A stretch of 6,265 nt of DNA. Origin: Acidobacteriota bacterium (GTDB lineage Bacteria > Acidobacteriota > Thermoanaerobaculia > Thermoanaerobaculales > Thermoanaerobaculaceae). Position numbers and translations under genes: made by a program. The notes under the pieces are model-generated. The model had not been told where the DNA came from and searched no databases. It worked only from the letters and a program-made list of their open reading frames with translations. Each line of letters begins with the position of its first letter. Position 1 is the first letter of the stretch. Location of the stretch: assembly GCA_021782525.1 (NCBI GenBank), contig JAJXUY010000101.1, positions 1 to 6,265 on the forward strand, read 5' to 3'. Below, piece by piece: positions 5,103-6,265 of the stretch.

Positions 5103-6265
5103 GCGGGACCTCCCACCCCTCGATCGGCGCCAGGATGCGGACGAGGTCCTCCTCGATCCGGCCCGACTTCGGGGACTCGACGATCCGTCCGACCTCGGCC
5201 CCGCCCGCGGTCACGACGATCGTGGGCACCAGGTCCACCGGGCCGAACGGGTACGACGTCGGGTCCACGGCCTTGCTGCGGTCCACCCCGACGAGGCGCG
5301 GCGCGTCGAACGGCGACCCGTTCCCGAGCGCCGCCAGCACGGCCTGCAGCCGCGGGATCTGTTGTCGCGAGTCCGAGCACCAGGTGCCCATCGCGACCAC
5401 GAGGCCGTAGCGCACCTTCGCGGTGCGCAGCAGCGCGAGCCACTTCTCCTGCGGCCGGTAGCTCGCGGCCTCCTCGCGCCAGCCGGGGATCTCCCGATCG
5501 AGCCGGGCCGGATCGAGGAGCCCGTACCAGACCGGGTAGTACGTCGGCCGCGGACCCTCGCCCGCCGTGACCGCGAGGATCCGGTCTCCGACCCGAAGGC
5601 GGGTGGCCACGTCGAAGCCGGCGACGACCGTGCCGATGTGCGGGTAGCGTCCGAGCAGGTGCGGGCGGGGCGTCAGCGTGACGAACAGCTGCGAGCCGCC
5701 GGTGTCCGGCCCGGAGAGCGCGAGTCCGACCGCAGCGGCGGCGAACGGCGCCAGCGAGAGCTCGTCGCGCATCACGAACCCCGGGCCGCCCCAGCCGTCG
5801 CCGCGCGGGTCGCCGCCCTGGACGACGAAGTCCGGCTCGACGCGGTGAAACGTCAGGCCGTCGTAGAACTTCTTCTCGGCGAGCGCGGCGATGCGGAAGC
5901 ACTCGAGCGGCGCGCTCGCGGTGTCGAGGGCGACCTGCATCGTGCCCCGCACCGTCACCACCTGCAGCCAGCGCGGCACGGCCGCCCAGCTCACCACGCC
6001 GCGGTAGAAGGCGAGGTCCTCGGCGGTCCTCACCTCGGGCAGCGGCCGCGCCACGCCGTGCTTCGCGAGGCACTGCCACGCCGCCCGCGCCACGACCGGA
6101 TCCGGCCAACCGAGCAAGCCGTCGAGCGCCGCGCGGGCGCCATCGGAGAGGCTCTTTCCGGCCGCGAGAACATCGATCAGAGCGACCGCCGCGTCCGGCG
6201 CCGCCGCGCCACGCTCACGCGCGAGCAGCCGCAGCAGCTCCGGCTCGGCCGGCGCCGCGTGGCGC
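5095..6265 (-). CDS. HEAT-like/cyclophilin-type peptidyl-prolyl isomerase/thioredoxin-like multidomain protein, N-terminus outside window
   Basis: The minus-strand frame is open from the right edge (first whole codon 6264-6262) to TGA at 5097-5095, giving 389 visible residues. The TTG at 6117 is internal, since the 49 codons before it continue a plausible alpha-helical HEAT-like region (for example ALIDVLAAGK, then LLGWPDPVVARAAWQCLAKHG). A cyclophilin domain follows (visible residues about 101-229). It has FHRVEPDFVVQGGDP carrying the catalytic Arg (140) and Gln (149), DTGGSQLFVT (187-196) and PHIGTV (208-213), so cis-trans prolyl isomerase activity is likely. The C-terminal 100 or so residues form a thioredoxin-like fold with GTWCSDSR (293-300) and a cis-Pro motif LVPT (345-348). 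The usual CxxC is CSDS, with one cysteine, so it cannot act as a dithiol oxidoreductase. Any signal peptide is out of view. It is the most upstream visible gene of the minus-strand operon. Confidence 0.82.
   Translation of the reverse strand, partial: RHAAPAEPELLRLLARERGAAAPDAAVALIDVLAAGKSLSDGARAALDGLLGWPDPVVARAAWQCLAKHGVARPLPEVRTAEDLAFYRGVVSWAAVPRWLQVVTVRGTMQVALDTASAPLECFRIAALAEKKFYDGLTFHRVEPDFVVQGGDPRGDGWGGPGFVMRDELSLAPFAAAAVGLALSGPDTGGSQLFVTLTPRPHLLGRYPHIGTVVAGFDVATRLRVGDRILAVTAGEGPRPTYYPVWYGLLDPARLDREIPGWREEAASYRPQEKWLALLRTAKVRYGLVVAMGTWCSDSRQQIPRLQAVLAALGNGSPFDAPRLVGVDRSKAVDPTSYPFGPVDLVPTIVVTAGGAEVGRIVESPKSGRIEEDLVRILAPIEGWEVPRG

Noticed and set aside
4826..6109. 427-codon minus-strand open frame overlapping the cyclophilin and reductase genes
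   Set aside because: It is another frame of the same strand with Arg/Gly-rich shadow sequence; the cyclophilin, thioredoxin-like and dehydrogenase motifs all lie in the other frames.
6115..6117. TTG as the start codon of the cyclophilin gene
   Set aside because: The same frame continues without a stop to the window edge with plausible helical HEAT-like sequence, so the gene starts outside the window.

Overview
The window is about 6.3 kb of GC-rich bacterial chromosome; 60-base samples in two of the genes give 43/60 G+C. The gene set is housekeeping or metabolic: a glutamate dehydrogenase tail, a CNNM/CBS transporter-like protein, a membrane-bound spermidine-synthase-like protein, a glyoxylate/hydroxypyruvate reductase and a HEAT/cyclophilin/thioredoxin-like protein. 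This mix and base composition resemble high-GC soil or sediment lineages such as Acidobacteriota or the former Deltaproteobacteria. That is an inference from gene style only; there is no RNA gene or other marker that fixes the taxon.

Layout: (1) 1-198, plus strand, is the 3' end of a Glu/Leu/Phe/Val dehydrogenase family gene. (2) 199-529 has no gene. It holds a strong hairpin (probable terminator) flanked by heptanucleotide arrays based on GGACCAC, in inverted orientation on the left and forward on the right. The right-hand array is built into a 46-bp repeat unit. A 21-bp inverted repeat then covers the start codon of the next gene. (3) 530-1783, plus strand, is a complete DUF21/CNNM-CBS-CorC_HlyC protein. 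(4) 1758-6265 is a minus-strand run of three tightly packed genes, read from right to left: a HEAT/cyclophilin/thioredoxin-like protein (5' end outside the window), a glyoxylate/hydroxypyruvate reductase (overlapping the first by 8 bp), and an MFS-like/spermidine-synthase-like fusion (21 nt further on). The last of these overlaps the CNNM gene tail to tail by 26 bp. No minus-strand promoter is visible, so the operon promoter probably lies beyond the right edge.

The three minus-strand genes are arranged for co-transcription, but their predicted functions (protein folding, glyoxylate reduction, polyamine-like chemistry) do not form one obvious pathway. The most informative structural feature is a 35-bp direct repeat (32/35 identical, with a 22-bp perfect core) at both ends of the fusion gene. 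The reductase and the fusion protein therefore share the same C-terminal PLVPRS. The fusion gene also appears less GC-rich than its neighbours (36/60 in one sample). Together these suggest that it was inserted between two genes that once converged directly. I found no CRISPR array, IS element, tRNA, rRNA or recognisable defence system.
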